A stretch of 40,518 bases of DNA. It comes from Pyrinomonadaceae bacterium. Its GTDB lineage: Bacteria > Acidobacteriota > Blastocatellia > Pyrinomonadales > Pyrinomonadaceae. Positions 17,601 to 25,353 of the stretch are shown here, piece after piece (position 1 is the stretch's first letter; the number at the start of each line of letters is the position of its first letter). Below the pieces are notes generated by a model, which was not told where the DNA came from, searched no databases, and saw nothing but the letters and a program-made list of their open reading frames with translations. Position numbers and translations under genes: made by a program. The stretch is from assembly GCA_013003215.1 (NCBI GenBank), contig JABDKD010000238.1:1-40518 (forward strand), written 5' to 3'.

Positions 17601-18416
17601 GATGCTCTTGTCTCTTATAAAACCAAAAACGTTTCCACTGTAATCGTTGGTCCCGCGTTTCGTCACGACGTTTACGATTCCACCGGTGGCTCGTCCAAAC
17701 TCCGGAGCGTATGAGTTGGTCGCTACCTGGTATTCCTGGACTGCTTCTTGTGAAACCGTTGTTCGTGCGGCGTTAACAGAATTATCTGTAAAGTCGGCGC
17801 CATCGACCTGAACCAGAGTGGAACGGCCCCTTTGGCCACCGACGTTGAGGCCGGATGTCGGTGCAGGCCCGATCGGGCGGCCGTTATCGCGGCCAACCGT
17901 TGAAAGCGTGAGAGCAAATCCCGTTGCGCTTCTTTCGTTAATCGGCAGGTTTTCGATCTTGCGTTGATCGATAGTATTAGAAACGGTGGAGCTTGCTGTC
18001 TCGACGAGTTCAACCTCACTTACATCGACATTGACCGTTACATCCTGTCCGCCCACCTCGAGCGGTATCTTCAACTCGGCCCGCTGACCAACAGTCAATA
18101 CCACATCGTCAATGACGATGGTCTTGAAGGTTGCCGCTTCAGCAGTGACTTGATACCTGCCCGGTGGCAGGTTCAGAAACTGGTAAACACCTTCCGAATT
18201 GGAAATTGCACTTCGTCCAACTCCGGTTGATGAGTTCCGTACCGTGATCGTAGCACCCGGTATAACCGCGCCTGTTTGATCTACAACCGTACCCACGAGG
18301 TCCGCAGAACTCGCCTGAGCCTGGCCATAAACCAACGCGGTACTAAACAAACAAATTACTGCGAGCACTAGCGTTCGTGTCACAACAGCAGAAATTCGCC
18401 AAGGAAACGCTTTCAT
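14670..18416 (-). CDS. TonB-dependent receptor, Oar-like, with N-terminal carboxypeptidase-regulatory domain
   Basis: 1248 residues. After a signal peptide (about 1-35) comes a CarboxypepD_reg/CnaB-like domain at about 38-125 (GTVVDQTGAVIPGATITVRN, then GVYQFLNLPPGRYQVTAEA). A plug domain at roughly 140-260 contains LNVGGQRGRSTLVQVDGADF and EFGRATGGIVNVVTKRGTN. The rest is a long beta-barrel (FFLSYERR, FNYGPF-like strands, ASYTWAHSIDDSSD, DQRHRFVLSGL) ending in GAKFSF with a terminal Phe suited to BAM insertion. Such receptors are abundant in Acidobacteriota and import large substrates or modify the surface; the ligand is not evident. ATG 18416 has AAGGAG 9 nt upstream. Confidence 0.95.
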   Translation of the reverse strand: MKAFPWRISAVVTRTLVLAVICLFSTALVYGQAQASSADLVGTVVDQTGAVIPGATITVRNSSTGVGRSAISNSEGVYQFLNLPPGRYQVTAEAATFKTIVIDDVVLTVGQRAELKIPLEVGGQDVTVNVDVSEVELVETASSTVSNTIDQRKIENLPINERSATGFALTLSTVGRDNGRPIGPAPTSGLNVGGQRGRSTLVQVDGADFTDNSVNAARTTVSQEAVQEYQVATNSYAPEFGRATGGIVNVVTKRGTNDYSGNVFGFIRDKSIQARNPFAPADKPDFRRTQWGATFGGPIIKDKTHFFLSYERRDREESGFFTSDPARGIGASVTIPVIPGLNPIAQTFNNLTPAQAAAITGLIGSGNPALICGGRAYAFFASSGGTTALTGSNPLISPNDGSMCPAISPIGPGGIGPRFILSGAPVPSATMGANGLPIAFRPLNLLDREFPVTEDTNFFSVRGDHAINNNHQLTLRFGYNTNDVTGIQVESQNQSLGQNDFSRTGVQDLTDYSFTSQLTSILSSNWANEFKFSFGRRETTFRSQNGEAVAFNISGSAFIGRELFSPVVRSENRYQFADNLSWVYGDHIFKFGGDYNFVDIPSFIFELNFSGLFNFGPFDAANLNPAFAGLPNFTPVQSYGLGLPSTYIQGFGDPTGDMSNKPLAFFAQDTWRVHPKLTINYGIRYDAELTRQIPTVGLTDPLSGITLSAADIEAAQDAVGVQQGIPRDLDNWAPRFGFAFDMFGNGRTVVRGALGLFYDHPLLAIATNSDIGDAAQQQQGVLTAGSPSPTALLNASQVFQGTVCVPGAAPTPVCGALPPGTFTPGVAPGTDYQFGRQRFNDQTFPGFGAVLPFSLPIAQDFEYAYATQANLAVQQQIGEDMALKVGYIYVGARNLPHPTDLNTPNVASQVENYRRCFGTAPPTTQSVSTVNPAACNAPGVWVAVIPGIISLNTTTGEGVIAPAVANFFRPNAPNYFLAQALSNGAVTPAVLNAALAASNTLRTPGIVSPFGAVNAQISDGKSSYNALNVELNRRFSNNFAFLASYTWAHSIDDSSDLQTLLLPQDVNNFRAERSDSLFDQRHRFVLSGLVSSPVGWASSDSVLKKIFSDFTVAPIIEVSSGRPFNIITNVDTNNDQSTQTDRPNVTGGTLTLPAPFQSGNLGRNRGITHSYASVDLRLTRSIRFGERFKIDLIGEVFNLFNRFNEASASPFFTDVNEFGQRDSGGRFFSRPTASFDPRQFQFGAKFSF

Positions 18417-18801
18417 TAGAATTTACTCCTTATTGATGATTCTTTTATTAAATCTCAAGCAAAAAATACCTCGGATATTGGGGGGATCAAACCAATAACA
18501 TCAAAAACGGCAATGCCATTTCTTTGCCTTCCGAACACTATGCTTCAAATTGATAAGTTAGCTTTGAGATTCTACTAGTTACAAACCTGTAAACGCAAGT
18601 AAAATCGAAGGCTATTGGCATTTCGCTAACGCCGCCTGTCCGCGCTTTTGGTCGGAAAACGCAAATAATTCACGCCGGTATTCGACTATTTGTTCAAACA
18701 AACAGCCGCAAAAAGGCTATTCAAAGGAAACTTTTCGAGAGAACAATTCAATGCGGCGGGTTTCGTTTTGAATACTATTCATGCTATTCGTTTTACTTTC
18801 T
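18417..18801. other. Intergenic region between divergent TonB receptor and MBL hydrolase genes
   Basis: About 385 nt, AT-rich near the receptor start. It holds the receptor's AAGGAG ribosome binding site (18426-18431 region) and presumably two divergent promoters, but no box pair is good enough to call. I see no RNA gene or repeat. Confidence 0.4.
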
Positions 18802-19758
18802 ATGAAGATTCTTCCGCTTTCACTTCCAACACCTTTTTATGTTGGGGACGTCAATGTTTACTTGGTCAAATCGGATCCGGTGACGCTGATCGACGTTGGC
18901 CCGAAGACCACTGAGGCGTCTGAATTGCTTGTCAAAAAGCTGCGGCGGAACGGCATAGAATTGTCAGATATTCGGCGGATCGTTCTTACGCACGCGCACG
19001 AAGACCATTGCGGTCTCGCAAAAAAGGTAAGAGATTCGGCAAAGAATGCTGAGATTTTTATTCACGATTGGGAAACGGGACATTTATTTGGAAGACTCGA
19101 ACATACTCAGCAGCACGAGTTGATGCGAAGGGCGGGTGTGCCGGAAACCGTAATCGAGCAATTGCGGCAAACCTATGAAAAAGTGAGTCTGCTGACTGAT
19201 TCGCTTTCCGGGTATGAGTTTTCCAACCTGAAGGATGAGGATGAACTCGAATTTGAAAATGGGATTTTAAGTGTTGTTCATACCCCCGGCCACACTCCGG
19301 GATCTTGTTCGTTTTTCCGAAGATCAGATAGAACGTTGGTTTGCGGAGATTGCGTCTTAAAAAGAATCACCCCGAACCCGGTGATCTCACCTGACCCGGT
19401 CGACACCGCCAAGCGATTCAAATCTCTCCGGATGTATATAGAAAGTCTTAGGAAATTACGGGAACTCGCACCGACGAGGGTTTACGGTGGTCACGGAGAA
19501 CCGATCTATGACTTTGAAGAAATCTATCACCGCTACGTTAGGGCAATCGATGCGCGACAGGCGAAAGTAACTGGATTCGTCCCAAGAGACGGGATTACCG
19601 GTTGGGAAGTCGCCAAGAGGGTTTTTCCGGACGCGATAGACGACGAGGTACACCGTTTTCTCGCTATTTCAGAATCAGTTGCTCATCTGGACTATGCCGC
19701 AAGCGAAGAAATTATCGGGGTTGAGATTGATAATGGAGTCGAAATCTACAGACGGTGA
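18802..19758 (+). CDS. MBL-fold metallo-hydrolase
   Basis: About 318 residues. The two-metal site is complete: HAHEDH (motif HxHxDH), the second-metal His in HTPGHTPGS, the bridging Asp in VCGDCVL and the last His in YGGHGEP. A helical, winged-helix-like C-terminal part (GWEVAKRVFPDAIDDEVHRFL) is typical of LACTB2-like hydrolases, which act on thioesters or RNA; the substrate is not predictable. The start is taken as ATG 18802 (MKILPLSLPTPF), the usual family N-terminus; an in-frame ATG at 18781 would add seven residues. Neither has a clear ribosome binding site. Convergent with selA, five nt apart. Confidence 0.9.
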   Translation: MKILPLSLPTPFYVGDVNVYLVKSDPVTLIDVGPKTTEASELLVKKLRRNGIELSDIRRIVLTHAHEDHCGLAKKVRDSAKNAEIFIHDWETGHLFGRLEHTQQHELMRRAGVPETVIEQLRQTYEKVSLLTDSLSGYEFSNLKDEDELEFENGILSVVHTPGHTPGSCSFFRRSDRTLVCGDCVLKRITPNPVISPDPVDTAKRFKSLRMYIESLRKLRELAPTRVYGGHGEPIYDFEEIYHRYVRAIDARQAKVTGFVPRDGITGWEVAKRVFPDAIDDEVHRFLAISESVAHLDYAASEEIIGVEIDNGVEIYRR

Positions 19759-19763
19759 AGATT

Positions 19764-21197
19764 TCACGCTCCAAGGCCCGCAAGCGCATTAATTAGCAAA
19801 TCTTGCTCGTCAGGCAACACGGTCCTAAGATCCAACGCAACCCGATCATCAAAAACTCTACAAATCACGGCGGGCTTTGAATGGCGGAGCTTGCTCGCGA
19901 TCTCAGATGCAGAAAGCCGTGGATGTTTCAAAGCAAGCAAAGTCGTCCGTGGCTGGACAGCCGGGGCAGACCCGCCGCCGACCACGGAGTTTCCTTCGCC
20001 GATTTCGAAAATGAGCTGACTGTTCTCACCTATTCTCTTACGAAGCCTATGGGAAAATGCAACGGTTTTTTCTTTCAAATCTCTCTTCGAGATTGAAAGC
20101 ATCTGCAAGACCGGCAATTCACTGTAGGCATTCCCGCGTCTGAATGACTCGAATGTTGACTCCAAAATCGCATAGACGAGTTTGCTCACTCTCAACGCCC
20201 GGTACAATGGGTTCTTCCTGATCCGGGCAATCACCTCACCCTTTCCAACGATCAAGCCTGCCTGGACTCCGCCGATCAGCTTGTCACCGCTGAAGGTAAC
20301 AACATCCGCACCTGCCTTTATCGAGTTACCAATAATCGGTTCATCTGCGAGCCCGTATTCCGACATATCGGTTATCGCACCCGAGCCAGCATCCTCATAC
20401 AGCAGTAACCCGTTCCTGTGGGCGACCTCGGCAAGATCCCGTACGGTTGGTTTCGCAGTAAACCCCACGATTCTGTAATTCGAAGGATGCACCCGCGTGA
20501 TCAGTCTCGTTTCTTCAGTAATCGCCCTTTCATAATCAGAAGCCTTTGTCTTATTAGTAGTCCCGACTTCGACGAGCTTCGTACCGGACTGCTCCATTAC
20601 ATCAGGGACGCGAAAATCGCCCCCGATCTCCACAAGTTCCCCCCTGGAGATTATTGACTCGCCGCCTTTTGCTAATGCGGTCAAAACGAGAACGCAAGCA
20701 GCCGCGCAGTTGTTAACTATTAAGGCGCCTTCAGCTCCTGTGATTTCTGCAAGAAGGTGTTCAGCACGAGCGCCTCGTTTACCTCTTTTACCTGAGTCGA
20801 TGTTGTATTCAAGATTGCAGTAACGTGAGGCCTTGTCGACTGCAGCATTCCGGGCTTCCTCTGAAAGGGGGGCTCGCCCGAGATTCGTATGAATTATCAC
20901 CCCGCTTGCATTAATTACACGCTGAAGCGAGGTTCTTTCTTCCTGACGCCACGCCTCCTTAAGGCGGTACTCAGCTTCTCTCAGCAGATTCTCACTGGAG
21001 TATTCATCCAGTGATTCCCCGGATTTGATCGCTTCGGTCAACTCGTCACGAATCGAGTCGGTAACAAGGCGTGCGAGACCCGTCAGGTGTTGTTGCCCGG
21101 CAGGGCCGATCAGACGTGATGCCGTCTCGGTCTGCAAAAGGGTGTCAATACCGGGAAGTTTTCTAAGCGCTGAGGACATTTCTTTTCCGTTTTCCAT
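19764..21197 (-). CDS. selA: L-seryl-tRNA(Sec) selenium transferase SelA
   Basis: 477 residues, normal for SelA. N-terminal LRKLPGIDTLL, then VINASGVIIHTNLGRAPLS, the Arg-rich GKRGKRGARAEHLL region and the PLP site TFSGDKLIGGVQAG with K306. The enzyme converts Ser-tRNA(Sec) to Sec-tRNA(Sec) with selenophosphate. It implies that the organism makes selenoproteins, yet selB, selC and selD are not in the window and no neighbouring gene shows an obvious in-frame UGA. ATG 21197 is used; ATG 21179 is an alternative start preceded by a purine-rich stretch. Confidence 0.95.
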   Translation of the reverse strand: MENGKEMSSALRKLPGIDTLLQTETASRLIGPAGQQHLTGLARLVTDSIRDELTEAIKSGESLDEYSSENLLREAEYRLKEAWRQEERTSLQRVINASGVIIHTNLGRAPLSEEARNAAVDKASRYCNLEYNIDSGKRGKRGARAEHLLAEITGAEGALIVNNCAAACVLVLTALAKGGESIISRGELVEIGGDFRVPDVMEQSGTKLVEVGTTNKTKASDYERAITEETRLITRVHPSNYRIVGFTAKPTVRDLAEVAHRNGLLLYEDAGSGAITDMSEYGLADEPIIGNSIKAGADVVTFSGDKLIGGVQAGLIVGKGEVIARIRKNPLYRALRVSKLVYAILESTFESFRRGNAYSELPVLQMLSISKRDLKEKTVAFSHRLRKRIGENSQLIFEIGEGNSVVGGGSAPAVQPRTTLLALKHPRLSASEIASKLRHSKPAVICRVFDDRVALDLRTVLPDEQDLLINALAGLGA

Positions 21198-21310
21198 TAC
21201 TTTCTGTGTAAGTTCCTATTATTCCATAGGGTTCCGAAAGAAATAAAAGGAAAATCGGCGAATTCGAAATTTATTTAAATAGGGCCTTTTCTGAGGTCCG
21301 GGCATAAACT

Positions 21311-21631
21311 ATGAGAAATTTCGGAAACACACTCACACGGCGTTCCCAGATGCTTACGGACAAAGTCCTTGAAGTTGACGACCAGATCGAGCGCCTTGAA
21401 GACGATATTCGTAAGCTAAAGATCGAATTCGATATATATTTCAATGGCGGCAAGAAGTCGCCTCCGCATCAGGCACGCGCGGCGTTGGAAGCGCGGTCGA
21501 ATCGTTTAAACGGCAACCGTGACCTTTCATTTGCGCAGCGATATAAACTAAACAACTTGATTTCGCGTTATACGGCCTATAGGGAGTTATGGCGCAGACG
21601 TTTGAAGACTAAAGGCGAGGAAATCTACTAA
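21311..21631 (+). CDS. Small conserved-looking coiled-coil protein of unknown function
   Basis: 106 residues, charged, with a predicted coiled coil at about 15-45 (heptad spacing of Leu, Ile and Val in KVLEVDDQIERLEDDIRKL) and a second helical region rich in Arg and Tyr (SFAQRYKLNNLISRYTAYRELW). No signal peptide, membrane segment or known domain is recognised. The codon pattern and amino-acid balance look genuine. The gene stands alone between selA (divergent) and cspA (convergent) and may share the long hairpin terminator at 21792-21827. Confidence 0.75.
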   Translation: MRNFGNTLTRRSQMLTDKVLEVDDQIERLEDDIRKLKIEFDIYFNGGKKSPPHQARAALEARSNRLNGNRDLSFAQRYKLNNLISRYTAYRELWRRRLKTKGEEIY

Positions 21632-21636
21632 GAAGC

Positions 21637-21791
21637 TACCAATTATCAATTACCAAAAACCAAAGACCGGATGCCATTAATCGGCCGGCAGATTGCACGA
21701 TCTTCGATCTAATGCGAATCGCTGGTTGATTGTTACTGACAATCGTTATCTGGTAATTGATATTTGGTATTTAGTATTTGAAAGTTGGCAT
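21637..21791. repeat. Inverted pair of degenerate heptanucleotide arrays
   Basis: Left block 21637-21664 has four heptads (TACCAAT, TATCAAT, TACCAAA, AACCAAA). Right block 21750-21791 has six (CTGGTAA, TTGATAT, TTGGTAT, TTAGTAT, TTGAAAG, TTGGCAT). The two are nearly perfect inverted repeats over 19 bp (21637-21655 with 21751-21769, one mismatch). The left block begins five nt after the stop of the coiled-coil gene. Confidence 0.65.
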
Positions 21792-21827
21792 AAAGAAAGG
21801 GCCATCCATCCGGATGGCCCTTTCTTT
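21792..21827. terminator. Bidirectional hairpin terminator between the coiled-coil gene and cspA
   Basis: A perfect 16-bp stem with a 4-nt loop (21792-21807 with 21812-21827); the outer part is AAAGAAA / TTTCTTT, so T-rich tails follow on both strands. It lies 21 nt past the cspA stop. Confidence 0.9.
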
Positions 21828-21848
21828 AATCTTTTGAGATCGCAGGCG

Positions 21849-22055
21849 TTAAACTTTCATAACGTTTTCGGCCTGGGGACCCTTCGGTCCGTTGGTCACT
21901 TCGAATTCAACCTCTTGGCCTTGGATCAGCGTTTTGTAGCCTTCCCCGGTTATCGCGCTGTAGTGAACAAAAATGTCCTGCTCCCCACTTTGCTCAATAA
22001 AGCCATAACCCTTTGCATTGTTAAACCATTTAACCGTCCCCATCTCTTTCGACAT
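21849..22055 (-). CDS. Cold-shock protein (CspA family)
   Basis: 68 residues, a single cold-shock domain. RNP1 appears as KGYGFIEQ and RNP2 as [23 protein letters not shown] is the family hallmark. It binds single-stranded RNA and DNA and acts as an RNA chaperone. ATG 22055 has AGGAAG close upstream, with a second AGGAGG further out. A promoter at 22293-22321 would give a leader of about 230 nt, and long leaders are common for cold-regulated csp genes. Which paralogue this is cannot be told. Confidence 0.96.
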   Translation of the reverse strand: MSKEMGTVKWFNNAKGYGFIEQSGEQDIFVHYSAITGEGYKTLIQGQEVEFEVTNGPKGPQAENVMKV

Positions 22056-22292
22056 AATCTTCCTAATTCCTCCTACAAACCTCAGTGAATTGACGCGGAG
22101 GCCCGCGATCCTTCATCAAAACACAATCCGGACTTTAAGCTATAGCCGGTTTGCTAAAACAAAACGAGCCGGGAAAACACAAAACCAAAGAAGTGTGTCT
22201 GAACTCATTTCAAATCAATTAACAAATCTTAAATTGCAAGATTTTTGGGGGTTAATTACCGCTGAGTAGTTTTTATTGACAGATTGTCGGGA

Positions 22293-22321
22293 AATTTAAC
22301 TAATCGGCCATTGCTTGTCAA
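22293..22321 (-). promoter_or_regulatory. Sigma-70-like promoter of the cold-shock gene
   Basis: Minus strand: TTGACA (22316-22321), 17-nt spacer, TAAATT (22293-22298). Transcription would start near 22286, leaving a leader of about 230 nt before the start codon. Confidence 0.6.
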
Positions 22322-22356
22322 GGTTTTTCTGATTTTAGGCTTTTAAGAGGTCTAAA

Positions 22357-22384
22357 TTGACACCCCGATTCAATCGAATATGAT
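22357..22384 (+). promoter_or_regulatory. Sigma-70-like promoter of kynA
   Basis: TTGACA (22357-22362), 16-nt spacer, TATGAT (22379-22384), 61 nt before the kynA ATG. The -35 box is perfect and the -10 differs at one position. Confidence 0.7.
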
Positions 22385-22444
22385 TGTTCACGCCACTCGG
22401 ACAAACTGTTCGAATGAGACCTACTGAGCACACCGCACGTCAAA

Positions 22445-23224
22445 ATGGAAGAATACGGAAAGAACCCTAAACTCTCTTACAACAAATACCTGAAAGTTCG
22501 TGAGCTTATAAATCTGCAGGAAACGCTTTCTGATCCGACCAGCCATGATGAATTGCTGTTTATCATCATCCACCAGACCTATGAACTCTGGTTCAAGCAA
22601 GTGCTGCACGAAATCGATGGCGCAATTGGCTGGCTGGCCGAAGGACGTAAGTTTCGTGTTAACCATGCGCTCAAAGCCGCAACTGCAATCGAGAAAGTAA
22701 TGGTCTCTCAGATCCACGTTCTTGAAACAATGGCACAGATAGGCTTTCTGGAATTTCGAGATAAACTCAATCCGGCGAGTGGTTTTCAGTCAATGCAGTT
22801 TCGCGAGCTGGAGTTTGTTTCGGGGGCTAAAGACAAAAAGATTCTCGATTTCTTCGAATTTGATGAGTTTGCGCACGAAAGGCTCAAGAAAAGATTCGAA
22901 GCACCAACAGTTGGGGAAGCCTTTTGGGCATTGCTCGAACGAGAGGGTTTCGAAGTTGCCGAGAAACAGGGAAAAATCGACACCATCGTCAAGATATTGC
23001 GTCACCCTGAGGAATATCCCGAACTGTTCATAATGCAGGACCTGTTGGTCGAGCACGATGAACAGGTTTCCGCATGGCGATATCATCACGTCCTGATGGT
23101 CGAACGTATGCTTGGAATGAAACGAGGTACTGGCGGCTCAGAAGGTGTCGGCTATCTGCGGACTACGCTGTCGAAAAAGTTCTTCCCGGAGATTTGGGAA
23201 GCGAGGACGTATTTGGAACTCTAA
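22445..23224 (+). CDS. kynA: Tryptophan 2,3-dioxygenase KynA
   Basis: 259 residues, close to bacterial TDO length. Diagnostic segments are LSYNKYLKVRELINLQ, FIIIHQTYELWFKQVLHEID, ASGFQSMQFRELEF and the C-terminal RYHHVLMVERMLGMK followed by GTGGSEGVGYL, which carries the haem-ligand His and the substrate loop. It opens the indole ring of tryptophan to N-formylkynurenine. No other kynurenine gene is adjacent. ATG 22445 lacks a clear ribosome binding site. The stop is followed after two nt by a heptad repeat array. Confidence 0.96.
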   Translation: MEEYGKNPKLSYNKYLKVRELINLQETLSDPTSHDELLFIIIHQTYELWFKQVLHEIDGAIGWLAEGRKFRVNHALKAATAIEKVMVSQIHVLETMAQIGFLEFRDKLNPASGFQSMQFRELEFVSGAKDKKILDFFEFDEFAHERLKKRFEAPTVGEAFWALLEREGFEVAEKQGKIDTIVKILRHPEEYPELFIMQDLLVEHDEQVSAWRYHHVLMVERMLGMKRGTGGSEGVGYLRTTLSKKFFPEIWEARTYLEL

Positions 23225-23226
23225 AA

Positions 23227-23284
23227 GAGGTCTGAGGTCTGAGGTCTGAGGTCTGAGGTCTGATTATTGAGTTCAAAGTTCAAA
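23227..23284. repeat. Heptanucleotide tandem arrays after kynA
   Basis: Five exact copies of GAGGTCT (23227-23261) and, nine nt later, two exact copies of GTTCAAA (23271-23284). The first copy begins two nt after the kynA stop. Every GAGGTCT junction contains TGA. Confidence 0.9.
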
Positions 23285-23330
23285 GTCATATGATTTCGGA
23301 ATTCCTTTAGCGACGGTTGAAACGAGGTTC

Positions 23331-23367
23331 GCGACTTTAGTCGCACAGGCGGACGGGCCGTCCGTGC
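23331..23367. repeat. REP-like hairpin pair
   Basis: GCGACT / AGTCGC (23331-23344) is followed by CGGACGG / CCGTCCG with a 1-nt centre (23350-23364). Two adjacent GC-rich palindromes between convergent kynA and pspC resemble REP sequences and may stop transcription. Confidence 0.55.
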
Positions 23368-23385
23368 AACGGTAAGGAAATGCCT

Positions 23386-23616
23386 TTACTGCTCCCGAAA
23401 ATCTTCCAGGTTGAATTTGCCCGAACCGCCGTCCTCCGCTTCAGGCATCGCGATCCAAAGAACAAAATAGGCAAGCAGCGGCGTACCGCCAACAAGAAGA
23501 AGAAAGATAAAGATCGCACGTACCTGTCGCGGCTCCCAACCAAGATATTCGGCTATTCCGCCGTATACACCGGCGATCACCTTTTCTCTAGATTTCCTCA
23601 ACACTTTTTCATTCAT
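23386..23616 (-). CDS. PspC-domain membrane protein
   Basis: 76 residues. The PspC signature is clear: KVLRKSREKVIAGVYGGIAEYLGW followed by one membrane segment (about 35-56, AIFIFLLLVGGTPLLAYFVLW) and the closing IAMPEAE. PspC proteins sense or report envelope stress with PspA/PspB in enterobacteria; stand-alone copies are widespread and less understood. Its ATG lies inside the preceding NTPase gene (8-nt overlap), so translation is coupled. Confidence 0.93.
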   Translation of the reverse strand: MNEKVLRKSREKVIAGVYGGIAEYLGWEPRQVRAIFIFLLLVGGTPLLAYFVLWIAMPEAEDGGSGKFNLEDFREQ

Positions 23617-24133
23617 GTAACGATTTCCAAACCTGTCTCGTTCGTTCGGCTACCGAACCCGTAACTTCAATAGACGGTAATTCGAATTCAAACTCGTCAT
23701 CCAGGATTAATGACCGGAGCTCCCCATCAACGTCACCCCTTAAACTTCTAAACTCGCCCTCCATTATCCGGTCTGGGGATTCAATCGGCAAAAAAACGAC
23801 TAGTTCCAATTTACTCATCGCATCATGGAATCGCTTCTCGTTATTATCCGTCACCGAGTTCACCTTTTCGCCGCAGGCTCGAAGGTAAGCCAGAAAGTCA
23901 TAAGGGCAACGATCAAAAATTAAATTCCCCTGAGCATCTGCCACGTTTTCGATGGAGCGTTCAAGTTGCTGGAAATAATCATCCGCAGTCGGGGGCTGTG
24001 AAAAATAATTTCCCTCCTCAATTAGCTGAATATAGGGCTCATCTACCACCCTATATCCATCGAGCTGATCAGAAAGAGCTTCGATCAATGTCGTTTTACC
24101 TGTATCGTGAGCACCTGAAATTGCGAATATCAA
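23609..24133 (-). CDS. P-loop NTPase / nucleoside-kinase-like protein
   Basis: 174 residues. The Walker A motif is GAHDTGKTT (residues 7-15), and NLIFDRCPYDFLAYL holds the Asp-Arg pair typical of small-molecule kinases of the AAA_28 / thymidylate-kinase type. No DNA-binding or membrane segment is seen. A role in phosphorylating a small molecule is inferred, with no substrate evident. The start is TTG 24133, preceded by purine-rich GAGAGAG. It overlaps pspC by eight nt and probably belongs to the same transcript. Confidence 0.82.
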   Translation of the reverse strand: MIFAISGAHDTGKTTLIEALSDQLDGYRVVDEPYIQLIEEGNYFSQPPTADDYFQQLERSIENVADAQGNLIFDRCPYDFLAYLRACGEKVNSVTDNNEKRFHDAMSKLELVVFLPIESPDRIMEGEFRSLRGDVDGELRSLILDDEFEFELPSIEVTGSVAERTRQVWKSLHE

Positions 24134-24176
24134 CTATCTCTCTCCCGGGGAAAAAGTCGTATGAGACCGAATCTGA

Positions 24177-24653
24177 TCATTCTCCTTTAAACGCAGCTTC
24201 GAGATCCGCGATGATGATCTTGTTCATCCCGAGCATCGCTTCCATTGCCCGCTCAGCAGCTGCCCGGTGAGGGGCGTTGATGTACTCGTTGAGCACTTCG
24301 GGAACTATCTGCCATGAAACACCAAACCGGTCTTTAAGCCAGGCGCATCTGCTTTCACTTCCGCCGTCAGCCGTCAACGCATCCCAAAGCCTGTCGGTTT
24401 CGCTCTGATCCTTGGTGCTCACAACGATTGAGGCCGCTTCCGAATGTTTGTACTTAGGACCGCCATTCAATGCCTGAAACGGTACGCCTCCCAGCAAGAA
24501 CTCAACCACAAGTGCCGGCTGATCCTCACGCAACCGGGTAACCTGGACGATTTCTGAACCGGGCACCAGCGATGTGTAGAACTCGGCAGCCTCTTCAGCG
24601 TGACCATCAAACCATAAACAAACTGCAGTCTTAGGGGAATTTTTGTTGTTCAT
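24177..24653 (-). CDS. VOC-family protein (PhnB / 3-demethylubiquinone-methyltransferase-like)
   Basis: 158 residues forming a glyoxalase-like fold. Telling segments are CLWFDGHAEEAAEFYTSLVP, VEFLLGGVPFQALNGGPKYK and WLKDRFGVSWQIVPEVL, which place it in the PhnB-type VOC group, mostly of unknown function. The C-terminal AMEAMLGMNKIIIADLEAA is usual for this group. No metal ligand set can be assigned with certainty. Confidence 0.92.
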   Translation of the reverse strand: MNNKNSPKTAVCLWFDGHAEEAAEFYTSLVPGSEIVQVTRLREDQPALVVEFLLGGVPFQALNGGPKYKHSEAASIVVSTKDQSETDRLWDALTADGGSESRCAWLKDRFGVSWQIVPEVLNEYINAPHRAAAERAMEAMLGMNKIIIADLEAAFKGE

Positions 24654-24711
24654 TTCATCTAGTTCGCCGAAATTTTGCGATCGATCAATAGAACTTCGTC
24701 GAGGCTCCTTC

Positions 24712-25275
24712 TCAACTTTCGCGACCCGCTTTTCGAAAGCACAAGGCCGATCCTATCCAAAGGGCCCCTAGAAGTACTGTCGCGACCACGATCCCGCGAG
24801 GCCACGTCGGAGATGACGAGCCAAGACCGAGAAACAATGCGAATGCCGCGATCATTATCAAGAGAACAGTCACGGCAGCCATTACAAAGGCCATTCCCGA
24901 GGGCTTGAACCGGACTACCAATGCGCCGATAAAACCCAACAAAAGCAACCCGAAATAGAGGACGTTCGCTTCGTTGTTTTCGTTTCCGATAATGCCAACC
25001 GCAAGATTAGCCCAAGTGAGCAAAAATGCGCCGAGGAGCGCGAGTCCCACACCAATTCGATATCCCGTGTTCTTTGTTGATCTTGCTGCCAGCTCGAATA
25101 GGATTCCGACCCCGGCGAGCATTCCGCCGAACACGATAAAGTCACCCAGACTCCAGTTCACCTCCTCGGTAAACTGCATTGCGACGAGTGGCAAACAAAG
25201 TGCGAAAAGTCCAAAAACCCACGCGAAAACTCTCGCGCGTTGCCAAAGATCAATTTCCTCTTTTATTTGTTCCAT
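24712..25275 (-). CDS. Six-segment integral membrane protein of unknown function
   Basis: 187 residues. A short charged cytoplasmic N-terminus (MEQIKEEIDLWQRAR) is followed by about six hydrophobic helices (near 17-33, 44-62, 74-96, 104-121, 128-150, 160-178) and a basic tail. This is the look of small bacterial DUF-type membrane proteins; no catalytic or transport motif is seen. It lies 78 nt downstream of the DUF4347-like gene on the same strand. Confidence 0.8.
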   Translation of the reverse strand: MEQIKEEIDLWQRARVFAWVFGLFALCLPLVAMQFTEEVNWSLGDFIVFGGMLAGVGILFELAARSTKNTGYRIGVGLALLGAFLLTWANLAVGIIGNENNEANVLYFGLLLLGFIGALVVRFKPSGMAFVMAAVTVLLIMIAAFALFLGLGSSSPTWPRGIVVATVLLGALWIGSALCFRKAGRES

Positions 25276-25353
25276 AGTTCTCCCGGATAAAAAATCACAA
25301 AGCCGATCGAATCGACAACTGTATCGGTTCGAAACTTTCGAACGAGAACGACT

